From contig DXIG01000060.1 in assembly GCA_019112985.1 (NCBI GenBank), positions 1 to 43,395 on the forward strand: a stretch of DNA of 43,395 nt, in the 5' to 3' direction. Below, one piece after another: positions 18,377 to 26,604 of the stretch (position 1 is its first letter; each line of letters opens with the position of its first letter). This DNA is from Candidatus Butyricicoccus stercorigallinarum (GTDB taxonomy: Bacteria > Bacillota > Clostridia > Oscillospirales > Butyricicoccaceae). The position numbers and the translations under genes are program-made. A model generated the notes under the pieces. That model had not been told where the DNA came from. It made no database searches and saw nothing but the letters and a program-made list of their open reading frames with translations.

Positions 18377-18847
18377 TTACTCCGCCCGCCCGGCGTCGAT
18401 GTGCTTCATGCGCATCAACTCCTCCATGAACGAGTGCACGTCCTGAAAATCGCGGTAGACCGAGGCAAAGCGGATGTACGCGACCTCGTCGATGTGCGCC
18501 AGCCGCTCAAGGATCATCTCCCCGATGGCTTTGGAGGAGACCTCGTTTTCCAGCCGGCCGTACAGCTTCTGCTCCAGATCCGCGAGCAGCGCGTCCATCT
18601 GCGCCTTCGTGACCGGGCGCTTTTCGCACGCCTTGACAATGCCGCGCATCAGCTTGTCGCGGTCGAACGGCTGGCGCGAGCCGTCCTTCTTGATGACCAT
18701 GAGCGAGCTCATCTCCACCGTTTCATACGTCGTGAACCGCTTGTTGCAGCGCAGGCACACGCGGCGGCGGCGAATGCTCTCGCCGTCCACCGTGGGGCGC
18801 GAATCGATGACCTTGCTCTCGGTATGCTTACAATACGGACATTTCAT
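18377..18847 (-). CDS. nrdR: transcriptional repressor NrdR
   Basis: NrdR represses ribonucleotide reductase genes by sensing ATP/dATP. The 156-residue protein has the N-terminal zinc ribbon (CPYC at residues 3-6, CLRC at 31-34, with RRRRVC between). An ATP-cone domain (about 49-139) follows, with VIKKDGSRQPFDRDKLMRGI. It begins one base after the stop of the upstream isomerase gene, so translation is likely coupled. No nrd genes or NrdR boxes were noticed in this window. Confidence 0.96.
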   Translation of the reverse strand: MKCPYCKHTESKVIDSRPTVDGESIRRRRVCLRCNKRFTTYETVEMSSLMVIKKDGSRQPFDRDKLMRGIVKACEKRPVTKAQMDALLADLEQKLYGRLENEVSSKAIGEMILERLAHIDEVAYIRFASVYRDFQDVHSFMEELMRMKHIDAGRAE

Positions 18848-18848
18848 G

Positions 18849-19646
18849 TCAAACCCCTCTCTGCACCGCCGCCTGTAAAAACAGCCTGCTCTGCTCCAGC
18901 TCCGTCAGGCTGGCATAATCGTCGCTGTACACCTCGACCAGCGCGCTGTCGCAGCCCATCGCCCGCAGCGCGCCGAACAGCGCGGGAAAGTCCACCTTCC
19001 CCTGTCCGGGCAGCAGGCAGTCGGACTGCTCATCGTAATCGCTGATGTGGAGGTTGACCACGCGGTCGCCCACCGCGTCCGCATAGTCGCGCCAGTCCAG
19101 CCCCGCGCGGCGCGCCTGCTTGATGTCCAGCGTAAACCGCAGCTCCGGGACGTTGTCGTACAGCGCCCGCAAAAACGCGGGGTCGGCCGATTTGCACCAC
19201 GCCACGTTCTCCTGCGTGAAGACAACGCCGCACGCCGCCGCGCGCTCGCACAGCTGATGATAGGTGTCAAAGCGCCGGGCGTCCGCCTTCGCAGGCGGCA
19301 GGCCGCGGGCACGCTGCGACTCCCCGTGGAAGATAAAATACTGCGCGCCGAGGTCGGCCGCAGCCGCAAAGTACCGCGTGTACTGCTCGAGCGCGTCGCG
19401 CGTGCGCCGCGCATAGTCGGAAAACAGCAGATGTCCCTCCGAGGCGGACGTAAACGGGTGCACCGATACGACCTGCATCTCGAGCGCCCGCAGCTGCTGC
19501 TTCAGCTTCGCACGGAAGCAATCGCTGTATTCGCTTTCCGCATTGATAAACAGCTCCACACGGCGGTAACCGAGCCGGGCGGCGTGCGCCAGCCCGCATT
19601 CCAGCTCCGTCGGATAAAAGGATGCCGTTGAAATTCCAATGTGCAC
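18849..19646 (-). CDS. sugar phosphate isomerase/epimerase (AP endonuclease 2-type TIM barrel)
   Basis: A 265-residue TIM barrel of the xylose-isomerase-like group. The start HIGISTASFYPTELECGLAHAARLGYRRVELF, then FHGESQ, the metal-site segment FTQENVAWCKS, RFTLDIKQARRAG and VNLHISDYDEQSDCLLPGQG carry the usual Glu, Asp and His metal ligands. The DIKQA and H(I)SD pieces resemble myo-inosose/hydroxypyruvate isomerase relatives. The substrate is unknown. The start is taken as the GTG at 19646, six bases after GGGAGGG; an ATG at 19661 would overlap that site. It is the first gene of a unit with nrdR and the membrane acyltransferase. Confidence 0.82.
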   Translation of the reverse strand: MHIGISTASFYPTELECGLAHAARLGYRRVELFINAESEYSDCFRAKLKQQLRALEMQVVSVHPFTSASEGHLLFSDYARRTRDALEQYTRYFAAAADLGAQYFIFHGESQRARGLPPAKADARRFDTYHQLCERAAACGVVFTQENVAWCKSADPAFLRALYDNVPELRFTLDIKQARRAGLDWRDYADAVGDRVVNLHISDYDEQSDCLLPGQGKVDFPALFGALRAMGCDSALVEVYSDDYASLTELEQSRLFLQAAVQRGV

Positions 19647-19669
19647 CGAAGTCCCTCCCATCTGGTTTC

Positions 19670-19675
19670 AGCATA
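19670..19675 (-). promoter_or_regulatory. possible extended -10 promoter
   Basis: On the minus strand TGGTATGCT gives a TGn extended -10 (TATGCT, 19675-19670) with only a T-rich -35 region. Transcription would start about 17 bases before the GTG of the isomerase gene, directly after the secDF terminator. Confidence 0.4.
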
Positions 19676-19689
19676 CCATATTTTTTTCA

Positions 19690-19725
19690 AAAAAGAAAGA
19701 CCGGGCAGTGTGAATCTGCCCGGTC
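19690..19725 (-). terminator. terminator downstream of the secDF region
   Basis: GACCGGGCAG (19699-19708) and CTGCCCGGTC (19716-19725) form a perfect ten-base-pair stem. On the minus strand it is followed by TTTCTTTTTT. It lies about 280 bases beyond the secF stop, so the secDF transcript carries a long 3' tail. A near-copy of the hairpin without the T run occurs at 19974-19998. Confidence 0.85.
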
Positions 19726-19998
19726 CCGGACTGTCGAAACAGCAATTCGTCATGCAGGAACTCTAAAACGTTTCTTGCGTGCGTGAACGGCGTTCGGCAG
19801 AGTCTTGCCGCCCGCAGGCGGCAAGACAAATCGTTTTTTCCGGCGACAGGCGCGTCGGAAAAAACACCGCTCAGCCCGCAAACGTGCGCGCACCGCGCGT
19901 GCGCTGCCGCGGGCTGCATGTTCTCAAAAAACGCCTGCGTTTTTTGAAGCGTGTCGGGATTCCCGACGTGCAGAGACCGGGCAGTGTGAATCTGCCCG
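19698..19998 (-). other. hairpin array in the secDF 3' region, flanked by a 25-base direct repeat
   Basis: No gene is evident between 19647 and 20005. The same 25 bases (AGACCGGGC...CTGCCCG) occur at 19698-19722 and 19974-19998. Between them are further strong inverted repeats: GTCTTGCCGCC-4-GGCGGCAAGAC at 19802-19827; GTTTTTTCCG with CGGAAAAAAC at 19833-19865; CAGCCCGC with GCGGGCTG at 19872-19916; and CAAAAAACGC-2-GCGTTTTTTG at 19925-19946. As RNA from the minus strand this would be an almost continuous series of stems. It could be a small structured RNA, an mRNA-stabilising tail or a palindromic mobile element that split a terminator. Confidence 0.65.
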
Positions 19999-20005
19999 TC
20001 CCTGT

Positions 20006-21097
20006 TTATCCATTCTTGTGCTTTTTGCGCTTCTTTTTGGAAACCTTTTTGGGAGCGACCTTCTGCGGCTGTCTGTCCGGCTGCGCCTGTGCCGGCGCCT
20101 CCGCCTTGGCTTCCTGCGGCTGTGCGAGGGCTGCGCTCTCCGCCGCCGGAACCGCGCGCTGCGCTCTGGCCTTCTCCTGCGCCTTTTCCCGCTTGTTCTT
20201 GCGGAACAGATTGCGGTACTTGACCCAAAGCGTGCCCGCCAGGAACAGCGAAGAATACGCGCCCGCGACGATGCCGACAATGATGGGCAGCGTGAACTGA
20301 CGCAGGCTGGTGACGCCCATGATAAAGATCACGCCGACCGACAGCAGCGTCGTGATGGAAGTGTTCAGCGTGCGGCCCGCGGTCTGCCACAGGCTCTTTT
20401 CCACCGTGTCCTCAAACAGCTCGCGGCGCGCATACTTGCGGTTTTCGCGCACGCGGTCGAAGACGATGATGCTGGCGTTGATCGAATAGCCGAGGATGGT
20501 CAGCGCCACGGCGATAAACGTTGTGTTAAACGGGATGCGGAACACCAGATAGGCGGACAGCACGATCAGCAGGTCGTGCAGCAGGCCGGTGATCGCCGCA
20601 AGGCCGGAGGTCAGCTCGAAGCGGAAGGAGATGTAAATCAGCATCAGCACAACCGCGGCGAACGCCGCCAGAATCGCCGTTGTCTGCATCTCCTTGCCGA
20701 TGGTCGCGTTGACATCCGAGATGTTCTGCGTGTCGTCGTCCGTGATGCCGAACTCGGTCTGCATCGCCTCGACGACGGCGTTCTGCTGTTCGCTGTCCAG
20801 CTTGGTGCTCTTGATGAGCACCTGCTCGCCGTTGTCGCCCGTCTTCTGCACCGAAGAGGGCGCGACGCCGGCCGCCTCCTCGACGAGCTCCGGAATCACG
20901 CTGCCGGAAAGCTCGCTCGTGACCTCCTGATGGATGTCAAACGTCATGCTCGTGCCGCCGACAAAGTCGACATCCATATTGAAAAAGTTGAAGCCGAACG
21001 GCAGCGCCAGCAGTCCGATCAGACCCGGCGCCATCAAAATCAGAGAAATGACCGCAAAGATGGGAAATTTCTTGACAATACAAAATCTGTTGCTCAT
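20006..21097 (-). CDS. secF: protein translocase subunit SecF
   Basis: SecF works with SecD in the membrane, using the proton or sodium gradient to pull secreted proteins through SecYEG. The protein shows the VDFVGGTSMTFDI segment after the first helix and the RND-type membrane core with ALTILGYSINASIIVFDRVREN and SITTLLSVGVIFIMG. It ends in a long low-complexity cytoplasmic tail (Ala/Gln/Pro, then Lys-rich KKVSKKKRKKHKNG), unusual in length. I take the ATG at 21097. A GTG at 21106 overlaps the secD stop but sits on top of the ribosome binding site. Confidence 0.95.
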   Translation of the reverse strand: MSNRFCIVKKFPIFAVISLILMAPGLIGLLALPFGFNFFNMDVDFVGGTSMTFDIHQEVTSELSGSVIPELVEEAAGVAPSSVQKTGDNGEQVLIKSTKLDSEQQNAVVEAMQTEFGITDDDTQNISDVNATIGKEMQTTAILAAFAAVVLMLIYISFRFELTSGLAAITGLLHDLLIVLSAYLVFRIPFNTTFIAVALTILGYSINASIIVFDRVRENRKYARRELFEDTVEKSLWQTAGRTLNTSITTLLSVGVIFIMGVTSLRQFTLPIIVGIVAGAYSSLFLAGTLWVKYRNLFRKNKREKAQEKARAQRAVPAAESAALAQPQEAKAEAPAQAQPDRQPQKVAPKKVSKKKRKKHKNG

Positions 21098-21102
21098 TCG
21101 TC

Positions 21103-22413
21103 TCACGCCTCCTTCTTCTTTCTTACGCCGTAGAATTTCAGATCCGTGAGTCTGAAATCCGCCATGCGGTTGAGAAGGAAATGCGTGACCACAACCGCCG
21201 TGAACATCGACAGCACGACGCCGATGCCCAGCGTGATCGCAAATCCCTTGACCGTTCCGGTGCCCATGAAATACAGCACGAACGCCGCGATGAGCGTCGT
21301 GACGTTGGAGTCCAGAATCGCGGCAAACGCGCGGTGGAAGCCGGAATCGATCGCGGCGCGGATGGTCTTGCCGTTGCGCAGTTCTTCCTTCATGCGCTCA
21401 AAGATGACGACGTTCGCGTCGACCGCCATGCCGATGGACAGGATGATACCCGCGATGCCCGGCAGCGACAGGTTGACGTGCGCCGCCGACAGGATGACCA
21501 GATCGAGCGCCGTGTAGAACAGCAGCGCGATGGACGCGACGACGCCCGGCAGGCGGTAGAACAGGATCATGAAGAGCATGACCAGCAGCAGGCCGATGGC
21601 GCCCGCCTGAATGCTGGTGGTCAGCGCGCGCTCACCCAGCTGCGGGCCGACGGAGCTCATGCTGACCTCCTCCAGCGAGAACGGAAGCTGGCCGATGTTG
21701 ATCTGCTCCGCGAGCGTCTTGGCGGATTCCGCCGTAAAGCTGCCCGAAATGACGCAGGTGTCGCCGGTGATGCCGGTCGCCGCGTACTCCGAGCTGACCG
21801 AAGGCTCGGACAGAACCTCGTCGTCCATCATGATCTTGATGGTATTTTTTCCGCTCTCGGCGTTTGCCGCGGCCTTGGTCGCCTCGGTCCACGTCTCGAC
21901 GGCCTCTTCCTTAAAGGTGACCTCGACGTAATGCTGGCTGGTCAGGTCGCTCTGCGACAGCTGTCCGTAGCCGGACTTCGCCGATTGGATGCCCGAACCG
22001 TCGAGGATGGTGTTGCCGTCCGCGTCGACAAACTTGAGCTGCGCCGTCGCGCCGAGGACGGAAACCGCCTCCGCCGGGTCGTTGATTGCGGGGATATCCA
22101 CCTTGACGCGCCGGTCGCCGACCAGCTCTACCGTCGCCTCGGTGTATCCGAGCGAATCCAGACGCTTCTGCATCATGGCCTGAACGGAAGCCATGTCGCT
22201 TTCCAGGTTCGCCGTATCGTAGTCGTCCTCTAAAATTGCCTCGAACGTGATGGAGGAACCGCCGACCAGATCGAGTCCGCGCCGGATGCCGTCTTCCTCA
22301 TCCAGCACGCTGGCAATCGAGAGAGGTCCCACGTTGAGTCCAAACACAGCCGTGCAGCAGAGCAGCGCGATCACCGCAAGGACAGCCACGAAGGACAGGA
22401 TACTTTTTTTCAA
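21103..22413 (-). CDS. secD: protein translocase subunit SecD
   Basis: The 436-residue partner of SecF. It has an N-terminal membrane helix (SFVAVLAVIALLCCTAVFGL), then GLDLVGGSSITFEA, a periplasm-facing (extracellular) P1-like region with DPAEAVSVLGATAQLKFVD, and a membrane core with GIILSIGMAVDANVVIFERMKEE. The start is a TTG at 22413, eight bases after AGGAGG, and its own strong promoter lies upstream. SecD and SecF are separate here, not fused as in Bacillus subtilis. The stop codon lies six bases before the secF start. Confidence 0.96.
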   Translation of the reverse strand: MKKSILSFVAVLAVIALLCCTAVFGLNVGPLSIASVLDEEDGIRRGLDLVGGSSITFEAILEDDYDTANLESDMASVQAMMQKRLDSLGYTEATVELVGDRRVKVDIPAINDPAEAVSVLGATAQLKFVDADGNTILDGSGIQSAKSGYGQLSQSDLTSQHYVEVTFKEEAVETWTEATKAAANAESGKNTIKIMMDDEVLSEPSVSSEYAATGITGDTCVISGSFTAESAKTLAEQINIGQLPFSLEEVSMSSVGPQLGERALTTSIQAGAIGLLLVMLFMILFYRLPGVVASIALLFYTALDLVILSAAHVNLSLPGIAGIILSIGMAVDANVVIFERMKEELRNGKTIRAAIDSGFHRAFAAILDSNVTTLIAAFVLYFMGTGTVKGFAITLGIGVVLSMFTAVVVTHFLLNRMADFRLTDLKFYGVRKKKEA

Positions 22414-22447
22414 ATCACTCGCCTCCTATGTGACAATAAGCAAACTC

Positions 22448-22476
22448 ATTATATATGATCGCATCACCAAAGTCAA
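22448..22476 (-). promoter_or_regulatory. secDF promoter
   Basis: On the minus strand TTGACT (22476-22471), 17 bases, TATAAT (22453-22448). The leader is about 30 bases with AGGAGG at 22427-22422 before the TTG start of secD. Confidence 0.85.
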
Positions 22477-22550
22477 TTTTATCCGCTGTATTTTGTCAAT
22501 TTTCCACGGATTGGGGAAAAATCTAACAGTCCCGCCCCGCCGCAGGGCGC

Positions 22551-22583
22551 AAAAATGCCGCAGCGAACCGGTCGCTGCGGCAT
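22551..22583 (-). terminator. purB terminator
   Basis: ATGCCGCAGCGA (22555-22566) pairs perfectly with TCGCTGCGGCAT (22572-22583), five-base loop, followed on the minus strand by TTTTTGCG. It begins 23 bases after the purB stop. Confidence 0.9.
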
Positions 22584-22605
22584 GTGTTTTGAGAATTGGG
22601 AATTT

Positions 22606-24039
22606 TTACAGGTTGATTTCCACCTGGATGTCCGCGTCGTCCTGGTATTTGCGGATGCGCGGCGCGACGTCGTTGGCGACAAAATCCTCCACCTGCTGCG
22701 GCGCGCGGCCGACATACTGCTTCGGATCCATCTCCGCGAGGATTTCCTCCTTGGTCAGGCCGAACATCGGGTCGGCCGCGATGCGGTCGATCAGGTCGTT
22801 GTCCAGACCCTCCTCCTTGACGCGCTTGCCCGCCGCCATGGAGTGCTCGCGGATGCGCTCGTGCAGCTCCTGCCGGTTGCCGCCGCGCTTGACCGCGCTC
22901 ATCATGATGTTCTCGGTCGCCATAAACGGCAGCTCGCCCATCACGCGCTTTTCGATGACCTTCGGATAGACGACAATGCCCTCCGAGATGTTGATCATGA
23001 TGTTGAGGATAGCGTCGATGCCGAGGAAGGCCTCCGGCACGGAGACGCGCTTGTTCGCCGAGTCGTCCAGCGTGCGCTCGAACCACTGCGTCGCCGTCGT
23101 GACCGCCGGATTGAGCGTATCCACGATGACATAGCGCGCCAGCGAGCAGATGCGCTCGGAGCGCATCGGGTTGCGCTTGTACGGCATGGCGGACGAGCCG
23201 ATCTGGTGCGCCTCAAACGGCTCCTCCAGCTCCTTCAGGTGCTGGAGCAGGCGCATATCGGTCGCGAACTTGCTCGCGGACTGCGCGATGCCGCCGAGCG
23301 TCGCCACAACCTGCGCGTCGATCTTTCTCGAATAGGTCTGGCCGGAAACCGGAACGACGCCCGGGAAGCCGAAGTCGTCCGCGATCATCTGCTCCATTTT
23401 GCGGATCTTCTCGTGGTCGCCGTCAAACAGCTCCATAAAGCTCGCCTGCGTGCCCGTCGTGCCCTTGGAGCCGAGCATACGCAGGCCGGCGATGCGGAAC
23501 TCGATCTCGTCGAGATCCATCAGCAGCTCGTTGATCCACAGCGTCGCGCGCTTGCCGACGGTGGTCAGCTGCGCCGGCTGGAAATGCGTAAAACCCAGCG
23601 TCGGCATGTCCTTGTATTTCTGCGCAAAATCGGACAGGCGGCGGATGACGGTGACCAGCTTCTTGCGGACGATCTTCAGACCCTCGCGCATCTGGATGAT
23701 GTCGGTGTTGTCGCCGACATAGGCGCTGGTCGCGCCCAGATGGATGATGCCGGCCGCCTTCGGCGCGACCTTGCCGAACGTATACACATGCGCCATGACG
23801 TCATGGCGGACTTCCTTCTCACGCTTTCTGGCAACCGCATAATCGATGTTGTCGATGTTTGCTTCCATCTCGTCGATCTGCTCCTGCGTGATCGGCAGAC
23901 CGAGCTCCTTTTCCGCCTTGGCGAGCGACACCCACAGGCGGCGCCAGGTGGAAAACTTCATGTCCGGGGAAAAGACATACAGCATTTCCGGGCTGGCATA
24001 GCGGGAGCAAAACGGGCTTTCGTATATGTTGCTGCTCAT
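22606..24039 (-). CDS. purB: adenylosuccinate lyase
   Basis: PurB cleaves SAICAR to AICAR and adenylosuccinate to AMP, both releasing fumarate. The 477-residue protein belongs to the fumarase/aspartase superfamily. The signature loop is GSSAMPYKRNPMRSERI with the catalytic Ser, preceded by the His-containing HLGATSAYVGDNTDI and TLGFTHFQPAQ segments. Monocistronic: own promoter within the end of the aminotransferase gene and own terminator. The ATG follows AAAGGAA. No other pur genes are close. Confidence 0.96.
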   Translation of the reverse strand: MSSNIYESPFCSRYASPEMLYVFSPDMKFSTWRRLWVSLAKAEKELGLPITQEQIDEMEANIDNIDYAVARKREKEVRHDVMAHVYTFGKVAPKAAGIIHLGATSAYVGDNTDIIQMREGLKIVRKKLVTVIRRLSDFAQKYKDMPTLGFTHFQPAQLTTVGKRATLWINELLMDLDEIEFRIAGLRMLGSKGTTGTQASFMELFDGDHEKIRKMEQMIADDFGFPGVVPVSGQTYSRKIDAQVVATLGGIAQSASKFATDMRLLQHLKELEEPFEAHQIGSSAMPYKRNPMRSERICSLARYVIVDTLNPAVTTATQWFERTLDDSANKRVSVPEAFLGIDAILNIMINISEGIVVYPKVIEKRVMGELPFMATENIMMSAVKRGGNRQELHERIREHSMAAGKRVKEEGLDNDLIDRIAADPMFGLTKEEILAEMDPKQYVGRAPQQVEDFVANDVAPRIRKYQDDADIQVEINL

Positions 24040-24100
24040 AAGACAAATTCCTTTCCCGGCGCCGCGCAGACGCCGATTCCATACACAAGACTGTTCCTCT

Positions 24101-24130
24101 ATTGTAGTCGGTGAACGGAATTTGTGTCAA
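24101..24130 (-). promoter_or_regulatory. purB promoter
   Basis: On the minus strand TTGACA (24130-24125), 18 bases, TACAAT (24106-24101). The -35 overlaps the stop codon of the upstream aminotransferase gene. No PurR box or guanine riboswitch is recognisable in the 55-base leader. Confidence 0.75.
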
Positions 24131-25323
24131 GCGTTTGCGATAAATTCTTCCAGGCGGTCTATGCCCTTGTCGATCTGCTCCATCGAGGTCGCGTAGGACC
24201 AGCGCAGATGGTTGGGCGCCGCGAAGCTCGCGCACGGAACGGTCGCGACCAGGCTCTTCTCCAGCAGCAGCTGCGCGAAGTCGCTGTCGTTCTCGATCAC
24301 CTTGCCGTACATCGTCTTGCCGACAAAGCTGGACATATCCATCATGACATAGAACGCGCCCTGCGGCTTGATGCAGGAAACGCCCGGCACCTTGTTCATG
24401 CGCGCAACCAGATGGTCGCGGCGCTTCTCAAACTGCTGGCGCATCTCCTCGACGGAGTCCTGCGGGCCTTCCAGCGCTTCCAGCGCCGCCCACTGCGCCA
24501 TCGTCGCCGGTGCGCCGGTGGAGTGGCTCGCGTAGCTGGCCATCGCCTTGGCCACCGTCGGGTTGGACAGCGAATAGCCGACGCGCCAGCCGGTCATCGC
24601 ATACGTCTTGGACACGCCGTTGATGACGATGCACTGCTCCTTCATCGCCGGGGAGACGGACGCCATGGAGGTGTACTCGATGCCGTCGTACACCAGCTTG
24701 TAGTAGATGTCGTCCGCCAGGACGTAGATGCCGTGCTTTTCACATACGGCGGCCAGCGCCTCCAGCTCCTCCTTCGTGTACACCATGCCGGTCGGGTTGG
24801 ACGGGGAGTTGAGCATGAACATCTTGGTCTTTTCCGTGATCGCCGCATCCAGCTGCTCCGCCGTGATCTTGAAGTTCGCGGAGGCGTCCGCGAACACCTC
24901 GACCGGAACCGCGCCCGCCATGCGGATCATCTCCGCGTAGCTCAGCCAGTACGGCGCAGCGACAACGACCTCGTCGCCCGGGTCGCAGCAGGTCATGATC
25001 GCGAGATAGACGCTGTGCTTGGCGCCGGAAGCCACGACAACCTGGCCCGGCTCATATTCCAGGCCGAGATCCTCTTGCATACGCTTGCAGATCGCGCGGC
25101 GCAGCTCCATGATGCCCGCCGCCGGCGTGTATCTGCTCTTGTCCGCGCGGATTGCGGCAATGCCCGCCTCCTTGATCGTCTCCGGGGTGTTGAAGTCCGG
25201 CTCGCCTGCGCCGAAGCTGACAACGTCGATGCCCTCTGCCTTCATCTGCTTGGCCATCGCGCTGATGGCCAGCGTCGCGGACGGCGCGATTGCGGATGCA
25301 ATTTTAGAAATCGGTTTAACCAT
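24127..25323 (-). CDS. aspC: class I/II aminotransferase, aspartate aminotransferase type
   Basis: A PLP enzyme that most likely interconverts aspartate and 2-oxoglutarate with oxaloacetate and glutamate. The 398-residue protein shows SFGAGEPDFNTPETI near the N-terminus, the NSPSNPTGMVY loop and the PLP lysine in INGVSKTYAMTGWRVGY, typical of the Firmicutes Ib-type enzymes. Its own promoter lies upstream at 25422-25450; no terminator is seen before purB, so read-through is possible. Related enzymes acting on aromatic or prephenate substrates cannot be excluded. Confidence 0.88.
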   Translation of the reverse strand: MVKPISKIASAIAPSATLAISAMAKQMKAEGIDVVSFGAGEPDFNTPETIKEAGIAAIRADKSRYTPAAGIMELRRAICKRMQEDLGLEYEPGQVVVASGAKHSVYLAIMTCCDPGDEVVVAAPYWLSYAEMIRMAGAVPVEVFADASANFKITAEQLDAAITEKTKMFMLNSPSNPTGMVYTKEELEALAAVCEKHGIYVLADDIYYKLVYDGIEYTSMASVSPAMKEQCIVINGVSKTYAMTGWRVGYSLSNPTVAKAMASYASHSTGAPATMAQWAALEALEGPQDSVEEMRQQFEKRRDHLVARMNKVPGVSCIKPQGAFYVMMDMSSFVGKTMYGKVIENDSDFAQLLLEKSLVATVPCASFAAPNHLRWSYATSMEQIDKGIDRLEEFIANA

Positions 25324-25421
25324 GAGAATCGTTCATCCTTTCCGGGCGCTCCTTCTATTTGGAGGAATCCGCCGATGCGGCTGCGTATTGCCGCGTATCT
25401 TCTTTCTGTTCAGTGATATCT

Positions 25422-25450
25422 ATTATAGAGAAATCTCTCCCTTTTTTCAA
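25422..25450 (-). promoter_or_regulatory. aminotransferase promoter
   Basis: On the minus strand TTGAAA (25450-25445), 17 bases, TATAAT (25427-25422). The spacer contains the small palindrome AGAGA-TT-TCTCT abutting the -10 box. The leader is about 90 bases. Confidence 0.8.
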
Positions 25451-25663
25451 CCATAAACCGCTTATTTTGTGTCATTTTCAAAATTTTCCATACTTTGAAC
25501 AAAAATTTTCCGTTCTTTTTCTCTGCCGCATCATTTTGCACAAATGCAGTATCTTCTTTTGCAACTTGCATTTCATTTTTCCCCGCCCCCGGCCAAAAAT
25601 GAATTTTTACCCGTCAAAATTGCAGTCTGTCCGCTTCGCGCCGACATCTGCCCGCTGTCCGCA
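25451..25663. other. AT-rich intergenic stretch without recognisable features
   Basis: Between the aminotransferase promoter and the terminator of the TSCPD gene I find no open frame of convincing codon use, no RNA gene and no clear inverted repeat. It is visibly richer in T and A than the surrounding genes. Confidence 0.6.
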
Positions 25664-25698
25664 GACAAAAAAAGAGCCGCCCGCGCGGGCAGCTCTTT
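25664..25698 (-). terminator. terminator of the thiN/TSCPD end of the operon
   Basis: A 13-base-pair stem with one wobble (25671-25683 with 25686-25698) is followed on the minus strand by TTTTTTTG. It ends the long leftward operon 13 bases after the TSCPD stop. The plus strand also shows a T run, so it may act in both directions. Confidence 0.88.
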
Positions 25699-25710
25699 CG
25701 ATTTTTCCTG

Positions 25711-25962
25711 TCAGACCGACTCCTGCTGCGCCTGCTCCAGCGCCCGCGCGATCTGATCCGGGCACGAGGTGCCGCGGCCGCCGCAGTCGACGCCCTTGAA
25801 GGCCTTGACGACCTGCTCCACCGGCATGCCGGTGATCAGGCGGCAGATGCCCGCCAGATTGCCCGCACAGCCGCCGATCACTTCGATGTGCTCCACAACG
25901 CCGTCCTTGACGCGGTAGCGGATCTCTCTCGAACAGGTGCCCTTTGTCTTATATACGTTCAT
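25711..25962 (-). CDS. small TSCPD-domain protein (TIGR03905 type)
   Basis: An 83-residue protein with the Cys-rich TSCPD-type pattern: GTCSREIRYRVKDGVVEHIEVIGGCAGNLAGI, then CGGRGTSCPDQIARAL near the C-terminus. The same domain is found at the end of some class II ribonucleotide reductases, but its job in small stand-alone proteins is unknown; Cys spacing suggests metal binding. The ATG at 25962 is eight bases after GGAGG; a TTG two codons earlier is too close to that site. It is the last gene of the operon. Confidence 0.85.
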   Translation of the reverse strand: MNVYKTKGTCSREIRYRVKDGVVEHIEVIGGCAGNLAGICRLITGMPVEQVVKAFKGVDCGGRGTSCPDQIARALEQAQQESV

Positions 25963-25983
25963 GTTCAACGCCTCCGTTTTCCT

Positions 25984-26604
25984 TTATCCATTGCTTTCGA
26001 TGACCAGCGCGCGCCCCTCGCCGATGGTGACGGTGTATTCCGGCGCCGCCGCCTCGTTGGAGATGGTGATGATGTGCGCGCGCGAAACCGTCGCGTCTGT
26101 CAGCGGGTATTTCAGCCCGCACAGCGTTACGCCGGTCAGCTGCGCGTCCAGCGGAATGATGCCGACATAGCGGTACGCCGCATCGGCGCGGTACCGCCGC
26201 GTCCCGCCTGGATGAAAGGTCACCCGGTTGCGGCTGTCGCACAGCACGCCGCGCACGCCGCAGCCGTGCAGATATTCCAGCAGCGACAGGTTGCACAGAA
26301 AATGGTCGATGCGCCCGCCGGAGGCGCAGGCATACGCGATGGCGTCCGCCCCGCGCCGGATGGCCTCCTTTGTGCAGCACATCAGGTCGCTGTCGTCCTT
26401 CTCCGGCCGCAGCGCGATGACCTCCGTGTCGTCCGGCCGCGTCCCCGAATCGAAGTCGCCGATCACCAGATCAGGGCGGATGCCGCACGCCGCCGCATGC
26501 CGCACGCCGCCGTCCGCGCAGACGATGTAGTCCGCCCACCGCGCCAGCTGCCTGACATAGTCGTACTCGCACTCGGGCGCAGAGGCCAGAATCAATGTGT
26601 TCAC
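25984..26604 (-). CDS. thiN: thiamine pyrophosphokinase
   Basis: This enzyme makes thiamine diphosphate from thiamine and ATP. The 206-residue protein has CADGGVRHA, the metal/ATP motif LVIGDFDSGTRP, EKDDSDLMCCTKEA and a GGRIDHFLCNLSLLEY segment, all diagnostic. The start is the GTG at 26604, whose last two bases belong to the rsgA stop (GTGA), with AAGGAG upstream. No TPP riboswitch is present. In Bacillus rpe lies between rsgA and thiN; here it is missing. Confidence 0.93.
   Translation of the reverse strand: MNTLILASAPECEYDYVRQLARWADYIVCADGGVRHAAACGIRPDLVIGDFDSGTRPDDTEVIALRPEKDDSDLMCCTKEAIRRGADAIAYACASGGRIDHFLCNLSLLEYLHGCGVRGVLCDSRNRVTFHPGGTRRYRADAAYRYVGIIPLDAQLTGVTLCGLKYPLTDATVSRAHIITISNEAAAPEYTVTIGEGRALVIESNG

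Noticed and set aside
17288..19045. 585-codon plus-strand frame opposite the membrane acyltransferase and nrdR
   Set aside because: Shadow frame covering two convincing genes, with no recognisable domain.
19779..20005. Short protein gene in the hairpin-rich spacer
   Set aside because: Open frames there have no ribosome binding site or plausible protein composition, and inverted repeats dominate the sequence.
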